This document shows positions 51,806 to 60,660 of a DNA stretch of 64,000 nucleotides, piece by piece. Source of the stretch: Trebonia sp963785645. Its GTDB lineage: Bacteria; Actinomycetota; Actinomycetes; Streptosporangiales; Streptosporangiaceae. The stretch spans positions 558,001 through 622,000 of the forward strand of contig CAWAWG010000005.1 of assembly GCA_963785645.1 (NCBI GenBank), given 5' to 3'. The first letter of the stretch is position 1. Every line of letters begins with the position of its first letter. Both the position numbers and the translations under genes were made by a program. The notes beneath the pieces were generated by a model. That model was given only the letters and a program-made list of their open reading frames with translations, did no database searches and was not told the origin of the DNA.

Positions 51806-53200
51806 ATGGCGGAAACCAGCCTGGCGAAACTGTCTCGGTCGCCTGCCATGCTGCCTGACCTGCGCGCGACGACCGACGAAAGGCGGGGGGCGGGAAAGGC
51901 GGCCAGGAAACGGGCACGCCGGAACGCGCTCGGATCCTGGGCCGAGGAAGATCGCGGGCACGACGCGCTGGAGACGATCCTGGCCCAGAACGAGATCCGC
52001 GTCCGCGAACTGCTCCCCATCCGGCATTCCCGGATGGCGCTGTCGGCGTGGAACTATTACCGGGGCGCGGCCGCGGTCATGGCCGCCGACCTGGCCGCAC
52101 AGCCGGACAGTGGACTGACGGTGCAGCTCTGCGGTGACGCGCACGTGCTGAACTTCGGCCTGTGGGCCACCCCGGAACGCAACCTGCTGTTCGATCTGCG
52201 TGACTTTGACGAGACCCTGCCGGGGCCGTTCGAATGGGACGTCAAGCGTTTCGCGGCCAGCATCGTCGTGGCGGCCAGGGACAACGGGGTCAAGCCGGCC
52301 AGGACGGCCGAGGCGGTGACGGCCGGCGTCGACGCCTACTGCCGTCGCATGCGCAGCTACACCGCGATGGCCGAACTCGACATCTGGTACGACGGTGTCC
52401 GCGTGGACAGCCTCATCGACTACTTCGAACCCGCGGACCGCGGTCGGATCGCCGTGCACATCGAGAAGAAGCGGGAGCGCCGCACGAGCCGCGGTGCTTT
52501 CACCAAACTCACCGAGATGGCCGACGGGCGTCCGCGGATAACCGTGGATCCGCCGATCAGGGTCACGGTCAGCGACGCGGAACAAGCAGAACTGGTCGGC
52601 CAGCTCCTGGCCGGATACCGGCTGACCCTGCAGGAAGACAGGCGGATCCTGTTCGACCGCTTCACCGAGGCCGATGTGGTCCGTCAGGTGGTGGGGGTCG
52701 GCAGCGTCGGCATGCGGGTGTACCTGGTGCTGCTGGAAGGCCGATCGGGCACCGACCCGCTTTTCCTGCAGGTCAAACAGGCCGGACCATCGGTGTATGA
52801 GGCCTATGCCGGACCGAGCCGCCACGACACCCACGGCGCCCGCGTGATCAGCGGCAAGCGGCTGGTGCAGAGCGCCACCGACATCTTCGTCGGCTGGGGC
52901 TCGATGAACGGCAGGGACTACTACGTGCGGCAGTTCCGGGACATGAAGATCATCCCGACGACCGCACTGATCGCTCCGCGGCTGACCGAGTTCGCCACCG
53001 CCTGCGGCGAGACGCTCGCCCGATCGCACGCCCGCACCGGCGATCCGGTAGCCATCGCCGGCTACATCGGCAAGGGATCCAAGTTCACCGCCGCGATCAG
53101 CCGGTACGCCGAACTTTATGCCGACCAGAACGAGCGCGACCACGCCCAGCTGGTCCGCGCGATCGACTCCGGGGAAATCGAAAGCCAGTCAGATATTTAA
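51806..53200 (+). CDS. DUF2252 domain protein
   Basis: A 464-residue cytoplasmic protein of the DUF2252 family. LLPIRHSRMALSAWNYYRGAA, LCGDAHVLNFGLWATPERNL, FDLRDFDETLPGPFEWDVKR and the later LFLQVKQAGPSVYEA are its conserved blocks. The GDAHxxNFG and DFD motifs resemble the catalytic and metal sites of the aminoglycoside-phosphotransferase-like kinase fold, so a small-molecule kinase role has been suggested but not shown. The gene is intact and stands alone. Confidence 0.9.
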   Translation: MAETSLAKLSRSPAMLPDLRATTDERRGAGKAARKRARRNALGSWAEEDRGHDALETILAQNEIRVRELLPIRHSRMALSAWNYYRGAAAVMAADLAAQPDSGLTVQLCGDAHVLNFGLWATPERNLLFDLRDFDETLPGPFEWDVKRFAASIVVAARDNGVKPARTAEAVTAGVDAYCRRMRSYTAMAELDIWYDGVRVDSLIDYFEPADRGRIAVHIEKKRERRTSRGAFTKLTEMADGRPRITVDPPIRVTVSDAEQAELVGQLLAGYRLTLQEDRRILFDRFTEADVVRQVVGVGSVGMRVYLVLLEGRSGTDPLFLQVKQAGPSVYEAYAGPSRHDTHGARVISGKRLVQSATDIFVGWGSMNGRDYYVRQFRDMKIIPTTALIAPRLTEFATACGETLARSHARTGDPVAIAGYIGKGSKFTAAISRYAELYADQNERDHAQLVRAIDSGEIESQSDI

Positions 53201-53410
53201 TCTGATTATCCCGAACGACTTGTGGTGACTGTGATCCGTCGATGAGGATGTTGAAAGCCCGGCGATCCTGGAATGGCGAGCGCCAGCTGATCGTCACAGT
53301 GCCATAAAGATCGTACTGGCGCTACTCGGTACGCATCGCCCCTCAATCACGGTTGGCGCTCCGGAAATTTCATATCGCACCGTCCGGCCCTTTGCACTAC
53401 CCTCGCATCT

Positions 53411-54034
53411 GTGAGCGAACAGGACAGTTCCGGTTCTGATGTACGCGCGTCGGACGCCGAACGTGATGTAGTTGTGGGCAGGCTCAACCAGGCGGTCGGC
53501 GAGGGCCGGCTCACCATGGACGAGTTCAGCGAACGCCTCGGGCTGGCCTACGCGGCCCGCACCCGCGGCGCCCTCGACCCGCTGCTGCGCGACCTGCCGA
53601 CTGTCACCGACAGCCCCCTGCCCGCCACCGTCAGCAGCACCGCCGTCGTGAGTGACGGCGGCCAGGTCAACGACACCCGCTGGAACATCTCGCCCATCGG
53701 CGGCATCCGGTACCGAGGCCGCTGGCGGGTGCCCAGGCACACGGTCGCGATCGCGATCCTGGGCGGCGTCGACGCCGACCTCGGCGAGGCGGAGCTGGCT
53801 GCCCCCGAGGTGATGATCACCAAGGTGTCCGTCATCGGCGGCGTCAGCGTCCGGGTCCCGCCGGGCATGCGCGTCGAGGTGAGCAACTTTTCCATCCTCG
53901 GCGGCCGTAGCAGCAACCTCGGCGGCCCGCTCGCCCCGAACGCGCCGGTGCTGCGCATCCGCTCGTTCTCCATCATCGGCGGTGTGAGTGTCCGGGAGAG
54001 CCGCAAGAAGCTCAACCGCGAGGGCGGCAGCTAG
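53411..54034 (+). CDS. DUF1707 (SHOCT-like) and LiaF-type C-terminal domain protein
   Basis: A 207-residue protein. Residues 8-60 (RASDAERDVVVGRLNQAVGE, TMDEFSERLGLAYAARTRGAL) are the DUF1707 domain. After a linker, VAILGGVDADLGEAELAA and the repeating VIGGVSVRVPPG and SILGGRSSN form a LiaF-like right-handed beta structure (cell wall-active antibiotics response type). No membrane helix is present, unlike many family members. It probably takes part in envelope-stress sensing or regulation; this is inferred from domain type only. Confidence 0.88.
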   Translation: MSEQDSSGSDVRASDAERDVVVGRLNQAVGEGRLTMDEFSERLGLAYAARTRGALDPLLRDLPTVTDSPLPATVSSTAVVSDGGQVNDTRWNISPIGGIRYRGRWRVPRHTVAIAILGGVDADLGEAELAAPEVMITKVSVIGGVSVRVPPGMRVEVSNFSILGGRSSNLGGPLAPNAPVLRIRSFSIIGGVSVRESRKKLNREGGS

Positions 54035-54158
54035 CAACTCACCTGGCCGCCAGGAGCGAGGATTAAGCGCTTGGGTTGGCAAATCCCACCGGACCGGTAA
54101 CGGCCCCGATCGGGTTGCTTCAGCTCAATCTCAGGTTTCATCCGGAAGGATGACTTCC

Positions 54159-55167
54159 ATGACAACGACCGGGCCGCCGTCGGCCGAGTTCGGCCGTCCC
54201 CGGCGGTTCCGGCGGATCGCGAAGCGCGTCGCGAAGGTGGCCGGGATTGCCGCGGTGACGCTCGTGGTCGCGGGCACGGTAGCGAGCTTCGGCTACAACC
54301 TGGCGAGCAACGGGCCCGCGCCGAGGCCGGCGCGCCTGCTGTTCGCGATGGGCGGCGGATGGGACACGCGGTACCTCGAATGGGGTACCCGCGGCCCGCC
54401 GGTGGTCCTGGTGCCCGGCGCGGCCGAGACCGCCGACACCTTCGCGGAGCTCGGGCCGGTGCTGGCGGACAACCACCGGGTATTCGCGATCGACCTGTCC
54501 GGCACCGGCTACAGCGCGCCGAACCCGCCGTTCAGCGCCGACCACCTCGCCGGCCAGATACTCGCCTTCCTCAAGGCCGAAAGGCTCACCGGTCCGGACG
54601 CCCCCGTCCTCGTTGGCCACTCGGCCGGCGCCGCCGACGTCGGGGTCGCCGCGCTGCAAGGCCCCGGCGTCGTCAGGGGAGTCGTCTTCCTCGACGGCGA
54701 CGCGACCCCGTTCGAATGCCCCGTCATTTCCCGGCGCGATCGTCGGCACGCTCCTCGTCAATCCGTATAAGACGTCGATTCTGCGGCTGGCGCTCAGCCA
54801 GGACTGGCTGATCAAGGACATCTACAACTCCCAGTGCGGGCCCACGTGCCCGCAGCTGGACGAGACCGGCGTCGACACCTGGCGCTGGCCGCTCGAGCAA
54901 CCCGGGTTTCAGGCGGAGCTCACCTACACGCTCAAGCACGGGATCACCGCGATGACGGCCGCCCAGTTCACCGCCCTGAAGACGACCGACGTGCCGAAAC
55001 TCGTCGTCGCCGGGGTCAGCGACCCGCAGATGTCGCACTCCGACGTGACGCAGACGGCGCAGAAGATCGGCGCACCGCCGCCGGTTTACGTGCCCGGCCG
55101 GCACCTGACAATGATTGCCTCGCCGCGTCAGGTCGCCGCCGCCATCGATTCTCTCGGCAGCAGGTAG
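54159..55167 (+). pseudogene. membrane-anchored alpha/beta hydrolase, frameshifted
   Basis: The first frame gives a membrane anchor (residues 26-46), LEWGTRGPPVVLVPGAAETAD (oxyanion region), DLSGTGYSAPNPP and the elbow LVGHSAGAADVGVAAL with the Ser nucleophile. Near 54715-54725 the frame changes by +1. The rest (FPGAIVGTLLVNPYKTSILR to a C-terminal PGRHLTMIASP with the catalytic His) follows to 55167. Removing one base would restore a 335-residue protein. The nearby ATG at 54150 is an alternative start. GGAAGG precedes the chosen ATG. Confidence 0.75.
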
Positions 55168-55206
55168 TAAGTGCCCAGACCCTTTCCCGCCGAACCTGCC
55201 CTTGGC

Positions 55207-55596
55207 TTAGCTGCCGGGCGTGATCAGGCCGGACTCGTAGGCTAGAACGACGGCCTGGACCCGGTCGCGGAGGTCCAGTTTGGCCAGTATCCGTCCGACG
55301 TGAAGCTTGACGGTTCCCTCGGACAGGTGCAGGTCCTGCGCGATCTCACGATTGGACCGCCCGGCGGCGAGCTGGAGGAAGACGTCCCGTTCCCGGTCGG
55401 TGAGCTTGGTCAGCGCCGTGGCCAGGGCTCCGATGCCGATCATCAGCACGACGGCGGTCAGCAGGGTGTAGAGCGTGGAGCGGAGCGAGCGGAACTTGGT
55501 GAACTCCGAGAGCAGAACCCGCCCCTGGGTCACCTTCAGCGCGGGCCCGGCCGCGACGGAAGCCGCCGGGCCGGCCGGGGTGGCGACGGTGCTCAT
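55207..55596 (-). CDS. chimeric protein: ABC-2 permease N-terminus fused to a LuxR-type HTH
   Basis: A 129-residue in-frame chimera. Residues 1-62 (VTQGRVLLSEFTKFRSLRST, TLYTLLTAVVLMIGIGALAT) are the start of an ABC-2 type permease with its first helix. Residues 63-129 (LTDRERDVFLQLAAGRSNRE, IAQDLHLSEGTVKLHVGRIL) are the C-terminal HTH of a NarL-type response regulator. Neither is complete. The original order was probably ATPase, permease, histidine kinase, regulator on one strand, with everything from the permease body to the receiver domain deleted. The start overlaps the ATPase stop by 4 bp. If made, the product would tether a DNA-binding domain to the membrane. Confidence 0.85.
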   Translation of the reverse strand: MSTVATPAGPAASVAAGPALKVTQGRVLLSEFTKFRSLRSTLYTLLTAVVLMIGIGALATALTKLTDRERDVFLQLAAGRSNREIAQDLHLSEGTVKLHVGRILAKLDLRDRVQAVVLAYESGLITPGS

Positions 55597-56552
55597 CGGA
55601 CTGCCACCGCCCCCGGGTCAGCAGAGCCGGCCTTAGGAGACCCGGCGGCTGCGTGCGAGCGGAAGTCAACGGAGTCGTCGGTCAGCCGCATGAATGCCTC
55701 CTCAAGAGAAGCGCGGGTGGTGGTCAGTTCGAAGACGGGCAGGCGGGCCTGCCAGGCGGCGACGCCGATCTGCTCGGCGCTCATCCCCTGAACGTGCAGG
55801 ACGTCGGCCTGCGCGCTGGTCACGGTGATGTCCGGGCCGAGCAGGAGCTCGCGCAGCCGGGCCGCCTGCGGGGTGCGCACGGTGACCGCGTCGCTCCCGG
55901 CCCGGGCCACGAACTCCTCGACCGTGGTGTCGGCGATCAGCCGCCCCCGGCCGACCACGACGAGCCGGGTCGCGGTCAGCGCCATCTCGCTCATCAGGTG
56001 CGAGGACACGAACACGGTCCGTCCCTGCTCGGCCAGGCTCTTGAGCAGGTTCCGCACCCACAGCACCCCCTCCGGGTCCAGCCCGTTGACCGGCTCGTCG
56101 AGGACTACGACACGGGGATCGCCCAGCAACGCCGAGGCGATGCCAAGCCGCTGGCCCATCCCGAGAGAGAACCCGCCGACCCGTTTGCCCGCGACGTCTT
56201 CCAGGCCGGCCAGAGCGATCACCTCATCGACCCGGCGCCGGCCGACGCCGTTGGTCTGCGCCAGCGCCAGCAGGTGATTGCGGGCCGACCGGCCGGTGTG
56301 CACGGCCCTGGCCTCGAGCAAAATGCCCAGCTCGGCCATCGGGGCCGCTGCCGCACGGTAATCCTTGCCGTTGACCAGGACCCGGCCGGCGGTGGGCTCG
56401 TCCAGGCCGGCGATCATCCGCATCGTGGTTGACTTCCCGGCCCCGTTCGGGCCGAGAAAGCCGGTCACGGTACCGGGCTGGACAACGAAATCCAGCCCGT
56501 CGACCGCCAGCTTCTCCCCGTACCGCTTGCTGAGATTCTCCACCTCGATCAT
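55593..56552 (-). CDS. ABC transporter ATP-binding protein
   Basis: A 319-residue ATPase of the ABC-2/drug or antibiotic efflux class. Walker A GPNGAGKST (about residue 35), the signature SLGMGQRLGIASALL, Walker B VVVLDEPVNGLDP and switch His (SSHLMSE) are intact. A C-terminal extension of about 90 residues is usual for this class. Its permease partner, overlapping by four bases, has been truncated to a single helix, so the transporter is probably not functional as encoded unless another permease substitutes. Confidence 0.9.
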   Translation of the reverse strand: MIEVENLSKRYGEKLAVDGLDFVVQPGTVTGFLGPNGAGKSTTMRMIAGLDEPTAGRVLVNGKDYRAAAAPMAELGILLEARAVHTGRSARNHLLALAQTNGVGRRRVDEVIALAGLEDVAGKRVGGFSLGMGQRLGIASALLGDPRVVVLDEPVNGLDPEGVLWVRNLLKSLAEQGRTVFVSSHLMSEMALTATRLVVVGRGRLIADTTVEEFVARAGSDAVTVRTPQAARLRELLLGPDITVTSAQADVLHVQGMSAEQIGVAAWQARLPVFELTTTRASLEEAFMRLTDDSVDFRSHAAAGSPKAGSADPGAVAVR

Positions 56553-56937
56553 CGCGTGCTCCTCTCGTTGCCGGTGTTTCCTGCCACCACCAACGCTAGG
56601 AACCGGCCGCCCCGCGGGGATCGGCCGAGCGGCCAGACCTCGGGCGGCCGGCTATGCCTCAAGGCATATCCGCCACCGCCCGAAGGCGTACGCGTACGGG
56701 TGCAGACGGATTCGTGTATCCAGGCGACCTGCCGCTCCAGGGCGGACGCCTTCGCAACCTGGCCGCACTCCCCCGCGCGACCGAACCCGGGCGGTGGCGA
56801 TGCCTGCCATACGGTTGGGTGATTTCCCGGCGGCCCGGTGCCTTGTTAACGTCGCGTCGAACGGCCGCGCCCCCGCGGGAAACACGAAGGCCGGGCAGCT
56901 GAAAATCGCAATGGGCACCGGAAGGGAGAAGCGCCGG
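56553..56937. other. divergent intergenic region
   Basis: This region separates the minus-strand ABC gene from the plus-strand SDR gene and should hold both promoters. A small hairpin TATGCC-TCAA-GGCATA lies at 56653-56668. No gene is evident. Confidence 0.45.
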
Positions 56938-57708
56938 ATGGGCAAGCTTGACGGCAAGGTCGCACTGATCAGCGGTACCGCGCGCGGGATGGGCCGGGCG
57001 GCGGCGCTGGAGTTCGCCGCTGCCGGTGCGCGGGTGTTCGGCTGCGACCTGGACGAGGCGGGGAGCGCGGAAACCGCCGAACTGGTCGCCAGGGACGGCG
57101 GGGTGATGGCGGCGCTCGCGCCGGTCAACCTGTCGGGCGCGGAAGGCGCGAAGGCCTGGGTGGACGCCGCCGTCGAGCGGTTCGGCGGGGTCGACATCCT
57201 TTACAACAACGCGTCCGCGCTGCGCAACGGCCCGCTCACCGAACTGTCGGACGACGACTGGCACTTCACCATCGCCAACGAGCTGGACATCGTCTGGTAC
57301 TCCGTCCGCGCCGCCTGGCCCGAACTGGTGAAACGGGGCGGCGGGTCGGTCATCAACGTCGCGTCGATCGCCGCCAAGCTCGGCGCGCGGTTCGTCGGCC
57401 AGGTGCCGCACGGCAGCGCCAAGGGCGGCGTTCTCGCCATGACCAAGCACCTGGTGGTCGCCGGCGGCCCGCACGGCATCCGGGTGAACGCGATACTCCC
57501 GGGGCTCATCTACACCCCGGAGACGGCCCGGTTCATCGACGACCCGGACGGGCCGCTGCCCGGCATCCTGGCGAAGATCCCGCTTGGCCGCTACGGGCGG
57601 GCCGAGGAGGTCGCCAGGTTGGCCGCGTTCCTGGCCAGCGACGACGCCTCGTTCATCACGGGCGCGGAGATCGCGATCGACGGCGGCGACGGGTCCGTGG
57701 CGGCCTGA
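56938..57708 (+). CDS. SDR family oxidoreductase with Tyr-to-His change in the active site
   Basis: A 256-residue classical-length short-chain dehydrogenase. The cofactor motif is ISGTARGMGRAAA, NNAS occupies the NNAG position, INVASIAA supplies the catalytic Ser, and IRVNAILPGLIYT and the C-terminal GAEIAIDGG are typical. The YxxxK motif reads HGSAK, so the catalytic Tyr is His while Lys remains; the codon is CAC where TAC is expected. Activity may be lost or altered. The ATG at 56938 follows GAAGGGAGAAG. The fumarylacetoacetase-family gene is 38 bp downstream, suggesting a catabolic operon. Confidence 0.88.
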   Translation: MGKLDGKVALISGTARGMGRAAALEFAAAGARVFGCDLDEAGSAETAELVARDGGVMAALAPVNLSGAEGAKAWVDAAVERFGGVDILYNNASALRNGPLTELSDDDWHFTIANELDIVWYSVRAAWPELVKRGGGSVINVASIAAKLGARFVGQVPHGSAKGGVLAMTKHLVVAGGPHGIRVNAILPGLIYTPETARFIDDPDGPLPGILAKIPLGRYGRAEEVARLAAFLASDDASFITGAEIAIDGGDGSVAA

Positions 57709-57746
57709 GAAGAGGCTCGCGCACAGAGGGGAACGGGAGGGCCGCG

Positions 57747-58742
57747 ATGAAGTTCGCGCGCTATGAGCACCAGGGCACGACGGCCGACGGCGTTCTCGGC
57801 GACGGAGACCGGCTGCACCGGCTGCCGGTCTACGCGGACATCGACGCCCTGATCAGGCACGGCGGCCGCGCGGCGCTGCTCGCGGCGGGAGAAACGGCCC
57901 TCGGTAAGACCGCGCCTGGTCCGTCCGTCGGCGACGTGCGGCTGCTGCCGCCGCTGCATCCCGCGTCGATCCGCGACTCGGTCTCCTTCGAGGCGCACAT
58001 CGAAGGGGTCCGCAGGGCGCAGGAGGGCGCGCACGACCCGGTGCCCGAGCAGTGGTACAGCGCGCCGTGCTTCTACTTCACCAACCCGCACGCGGGCATC
58101 GGCGCATTCGACGACGTCGAGCGGTTCCCCGGCGCGCAGCAGTTCGACCTGGAACTTGAGGTCGGGGTAGTTTACGGCGCGCACGGCCGGAACCTCACCC
58201 CGCGGGAGACGTCCGCCGCGATCGTCGGCTACACGATCTTCAACGACTGGTCGGCGCGGGACATCCAGCGCACCGAGGGCCGGCTGCCGTTCGGGTTCTT
58301 CAAGGGCAAGGACGGCGCGCACACCATCGGCCCGTACCTGGTGACCGCCGACGAGCTCGAGCCGCACAAGACCGACGACGGCCTGCTCGACCTCACCATG
58401 CGGGCGTGGATCAACGGCGAACTGCTGGGAGAGGACTCCCTGGCCAACTGCGCGTTCACCTTCGAGGAGCTGATCAGCTTCGCTTCCCGGGGCGCGGCCG
58501 TCGCCCCCGGCGACCTGCTGGCCTCCGGCACCTGCCAGCGCGGCTGCCTGGCCGAGGTCTGGGGCCGCGCCGATGCCCGCGATAGCGACCGGCAGCGGGT
58601 CCCCCCGCCGCTGGCTCCCGGTGACGTGGTAACCCTGGAGGTCGAAGGCATCGGCCGGATCAGCAACCGGGTGGTCGACCCGGCCCCGTTCCCGGAAATC
58701 CCGACGGCCAGGCGCGGCCAGCCGAGAGGACCGCGCCACTAA
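57747..58742 (+). CDS. fumarylacetoacetate hydrolase (FAH) family protein
   Basis: A 331-residue metal-dependent hydrolase or decarboxylase. DSVSFEAHIEGVRRAQ is the N-terminal block and QFDLELEVGVVYG carries the two metal-binding Glu. AIVGYTIFNDWSARDIQ gives the Asp, and FFKGKDGAHTIGPYLV the substrate-loop Lys. Family members cleave acylpyruvates or decarboxylate ring-cleavage products of aromatics. With the SDR upstream it forms a likely two-gene catabolic unit. The start has GGGAGGGCCGCG as ribosome site. Confidence 0.9.
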   Translation: MKFARYEHQGTTADGVLGDGDRLHRLPVYADIDALIRHGGRAALLAAGETALGKTAPGPSVGDVRLLPPLHPASIRDSVSFEAHIEGVRRAQEGAHDPVPEQWYSAPCFYFTNPHAGIGAFDDVERFPGAQQFDLELEVGVVYGAHGRNLTPRETSAAIVGYTIFNDWSARDIQRTEGRLPFGFFKGKDGAHTIGPYLVTADELEPHKTDDGLLDLTMRAWINGELLGEDSLANCAFTFEELISFASRGAAVAPGDLLASGTCQRGCLAEVWGRADARDSDRQRVPPPLAPGDVVTLEVEGIGRISNRVVDPAPFPEIPTARRGQPRGPRH

Positions 58743-58763
58743 GCGGCACTTGATCCTTCTCGC

Positions 58764-59168
58764 TTACGGCTCGTCGGCGTGCGGTTTGAGCTGGCGCCAG
58801 CCGCCGGCCCGGTTGTTGGCGATGATCTGCCGGAACATGGCGGTCAGGGCGGGTGCGTTGATTCTCCCGCCCCGGTAGACGGCCACGGTGCGGGCGGTCT
58901 TGTTGTCGTGGCCGCCGGTGATGATCCCCTCGGGATCGGGGACGATGCCCCCGTCGTACAGGAAGACGTTGACATGGTCCTTCGTGGCCAGCAGGGCGCA
59001 GACGTTGCCCTTGAGCACGAAATACGGGCGGTTGGTGCGCTTGATGGTCTCGACGACGTGCGGGTCGGCGGCGTGCACCAGGTCGCGGACCTCACGGCAG
59101 ATCGCCTGCTGCCAGCCCGGGAGGGCCCCGATGTAGGAGTCCACTCGCGGGTCGATGCCGTGCGTCAT
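58764..59168 (-). CDS. DUF1801 domain protein
   Basis: A 134-residue small cytoplasmic protein of the DUF1801 (YdhG-like) family. YIGALPGWQQAICREVRDLV, the ETIKRTNRPYFVLKGN segment and VNVFLYDGGIV are typical. Structures of this family show a compact alpha/beta fold; function is unknown. The convergent FAH gene ends 21 bp away. Confidence 0.85.
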   Translation of the reverse strand: MTHGIDPRVDSYIGALPGWQQAICREVRDLVHAADPHVVETIKRTNRPYFVLKGNVCALLATKDHVNVFLYDGGIVPDPEGIITGGHDNKTARTVAVYRGGRINAPALTAMFRQIIANNRAGGWRQLKPHADEP

Positions 59169-59204
59169 TGGATTGCACCTGTCCTGGATCGCGGGTAGGC
59201 GGGC

Positions 59205-59603
59205 CTACTTCCCTGAGACTCCCCCGGGCTGTCCCGAGACTCCGCCGAGCTTGAGCGGGACTGCCGCGTAGGGGTCGAGGGCATAGGCCAGGGAAAGGCG
59301 GTGATATCCGTCGGCGATGTCCGCCTCCGCCACGAGGATCGGCGAGAGTTTCTCCCCGGCCAGCACCTTCTTCAGGTCTCTCAGCACACCCGGATCGGAT
59401 AGCGGCAGCGGGGAACGGCCGGTGGCCCGCATGATGTCGTTGGCCCGGCGCGTGATGACGGGAAGCTTGCGTAGTTTCGCCGCTACCTTCTCCGCGCGGC
59501 TCTCCCCGAAACGGATGCTGAGGTAACTGGATGCGGCGGCGTAGTCGTGCTCGCTTACGTCCTTCAACCACTGCAAATACTCGACGGCTTCTGTAGTGTC
59601 CAT
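59205..59603 (-). CDS. hypothetical protein (ParB-like nuclease-type motif)
   Basis: A 132-residue protein without clear family. The segment SPILVAEADIADGYHRLSLA resembles the conserved DGxHR motif of ParB-like/sulfiredoxin-type nuclease domains, but the preceding part is helical and lacks the rest of that fold. The C-terminal end is a short GGVSGQPGGVSG repeat. It lies 36 bp upstream of the DUF1801 gene on the same strand and may be co-transcribed. Confidence 0.6.
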   Translation of the reverse strand: MDTTEAVEYLQWLKDVSEHDYAAASSYLSIRFGESRAEKVAAKLRKLPVITRRANDIMRATGRSPLPLSDPGVLRDLKKVLAGEKLSPILVAEADIADGYHRLSLAYALDPYAAVPLKLGGVSGQPGGVSGK

Positions 59604-59814
59604 GGGTTATTTTCTTCCCCTTACCCGCTGGCTGTCGACCTTCCGGATGCCACTGGGCCGGAAAAGGTTCGGATCCGCCGTTGCCAGGTGCCGGTTTGCC
59701 CCCGGCAAACCCCGCCATCCTGGGGCATTCTGCGCTATTCTTCAGCCGAAATTTGCCTTCGGCATGGGACGGACAGGACTCTGCGGGGCTGTGCCATGGG
59801 GAGGTGCCACAGGA

Positions 59815-60288
59815 ATGAGCGGATCCGATTCGGCTCACTTGCTGGTCGCCGTGGCGCTTACCTACCTGCTCGGCTTCGAACGGGACCTGCGCGGCGCGCC
59901 GACCGGCGACCGGGTCTTCGCGCTGGTGGGCGCGGGATCCGGCGTCGTCGGGATCATCGCGGCCCACGGCGCGCCCAATGCGCTGGCCGGCGCGATCACC
60001 GGAATCGGCTTTATCGGCGGCGGCCTGGTCTTCCGGCAAGCGTTCGGATCGCAGGAAGTGGTAGTAGGGATAACGACGGCCGCGGCGATATTCGCGGCCG
60101 CCGCGATCGGCGCCGCGGCGGGCCAGGGACGGCTGCTCATCGCCGTGGTAGCGACCGGCTTGGCGCTCTTCGTGCTTGAGATCCGGCACGTCCGGTGGCT
60201 GAGCATGCTCGACGGGCGCCGCTGGGCCCGGTACTTCCACGACGACGAACGGTCTATCGAGACCGACACGCCACCGGACGACCACTGA
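59815..60288 (+). CDS. MgtC/SapB family membrane protein
   Basis: A 157-residue protein with four hydrophobic helices. LLGFERDLRGAPTGDRVFAL is the family hallmark (R-D-L-x-G-x-P-x-G-x-R), followed by AITGIGFIGGGLVF and the TTAAAIFAAAAIGAAAGQG helix. MgtC proteins act in magnesium limitation and intramacrophage survival in pathogens; the role in soil actinomycetes is unclear. The ATG at 59815 follows CAGGA. It is shorter than MgtC proper because the C-terminal ACT-like domain is missing. Confidence 0.88.
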   Translation: MSGSDSAHLLVAVALTYLLGFERDLRGAPTGDRVFALVGAGSGVVGIIAAHGAPNALAGAITGIGFIGGGLVFRQAFGSQEVVVGITTAAAIFAAAAIGAAAGQGRLLIAVVATGLALFVLEIRHVRWLSMLDGRRWARYFHDDERSIETDTPPDDH

Positions 60289-60660
60289 GCGGACGCGCCC
60301 GCTGGTTCGCGGGCACTACTCTGCCGCGCCGCGGTGGAGGGACTCCCCCCAAACGCCGCAAAGGTCATCCCGGGGGTGACAGCGGACCGAGAACGGCGAC
60401 CACCGGATACGTACTCGGCGCCGCAGGCGCCGTCCCGGGGCTTGCCCCGGCGAGGGGGATACGGGACCTACTGCCCCGCTTGTGGGGGTCCCTCTCCGAG
60501 CATCCCCCAGGGAAAGCAGCGGACCAACAACCTCAGCCCACCGGAAACGTACCCGGCGCCGCAGGCGCCGACCCGGGGCTTGCCCCGGCGAGGGGGATAC
60601 GAAGGCCAGTGGAGGGGCTCCCTTTGTTTTGGGGGAGGGACTCCCCCGTGCGCGAGGGGG
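60289..60660. other. convergent intergenic region with structured direct repeats
   Basis: Apart from the two 63-bp repeats listed separately, the stretch is very G/C-rich with runs of six Gs or Cs (GGGACTCCCCCC, CCCCCGGGGG). These could pair extensively and end transcription from both sides. Confidence 0.5.
60401..60601. repeat. pair of 63-bp direct repeats with internal palindromes
   Basis: Copy 1 (60401-60463) and copy 2 (60539-60601) agree at 60 of 63 positions. Each contains GGCGCCGCAGGCGCC and CCGGGGCTTGCCCCGG, both able to form hairpins. AGCGGACC precedes each copy by about 20 bp. They lie between convergent MgtC and GntR genes. Confidence 0.8.

Noticed and set aside
60401..60601. CRISPR or tandem-repeat gene
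   Set aside because: There are only two copies, spaced 138 bp, with strong internal palindromes and no reading frame of interest.
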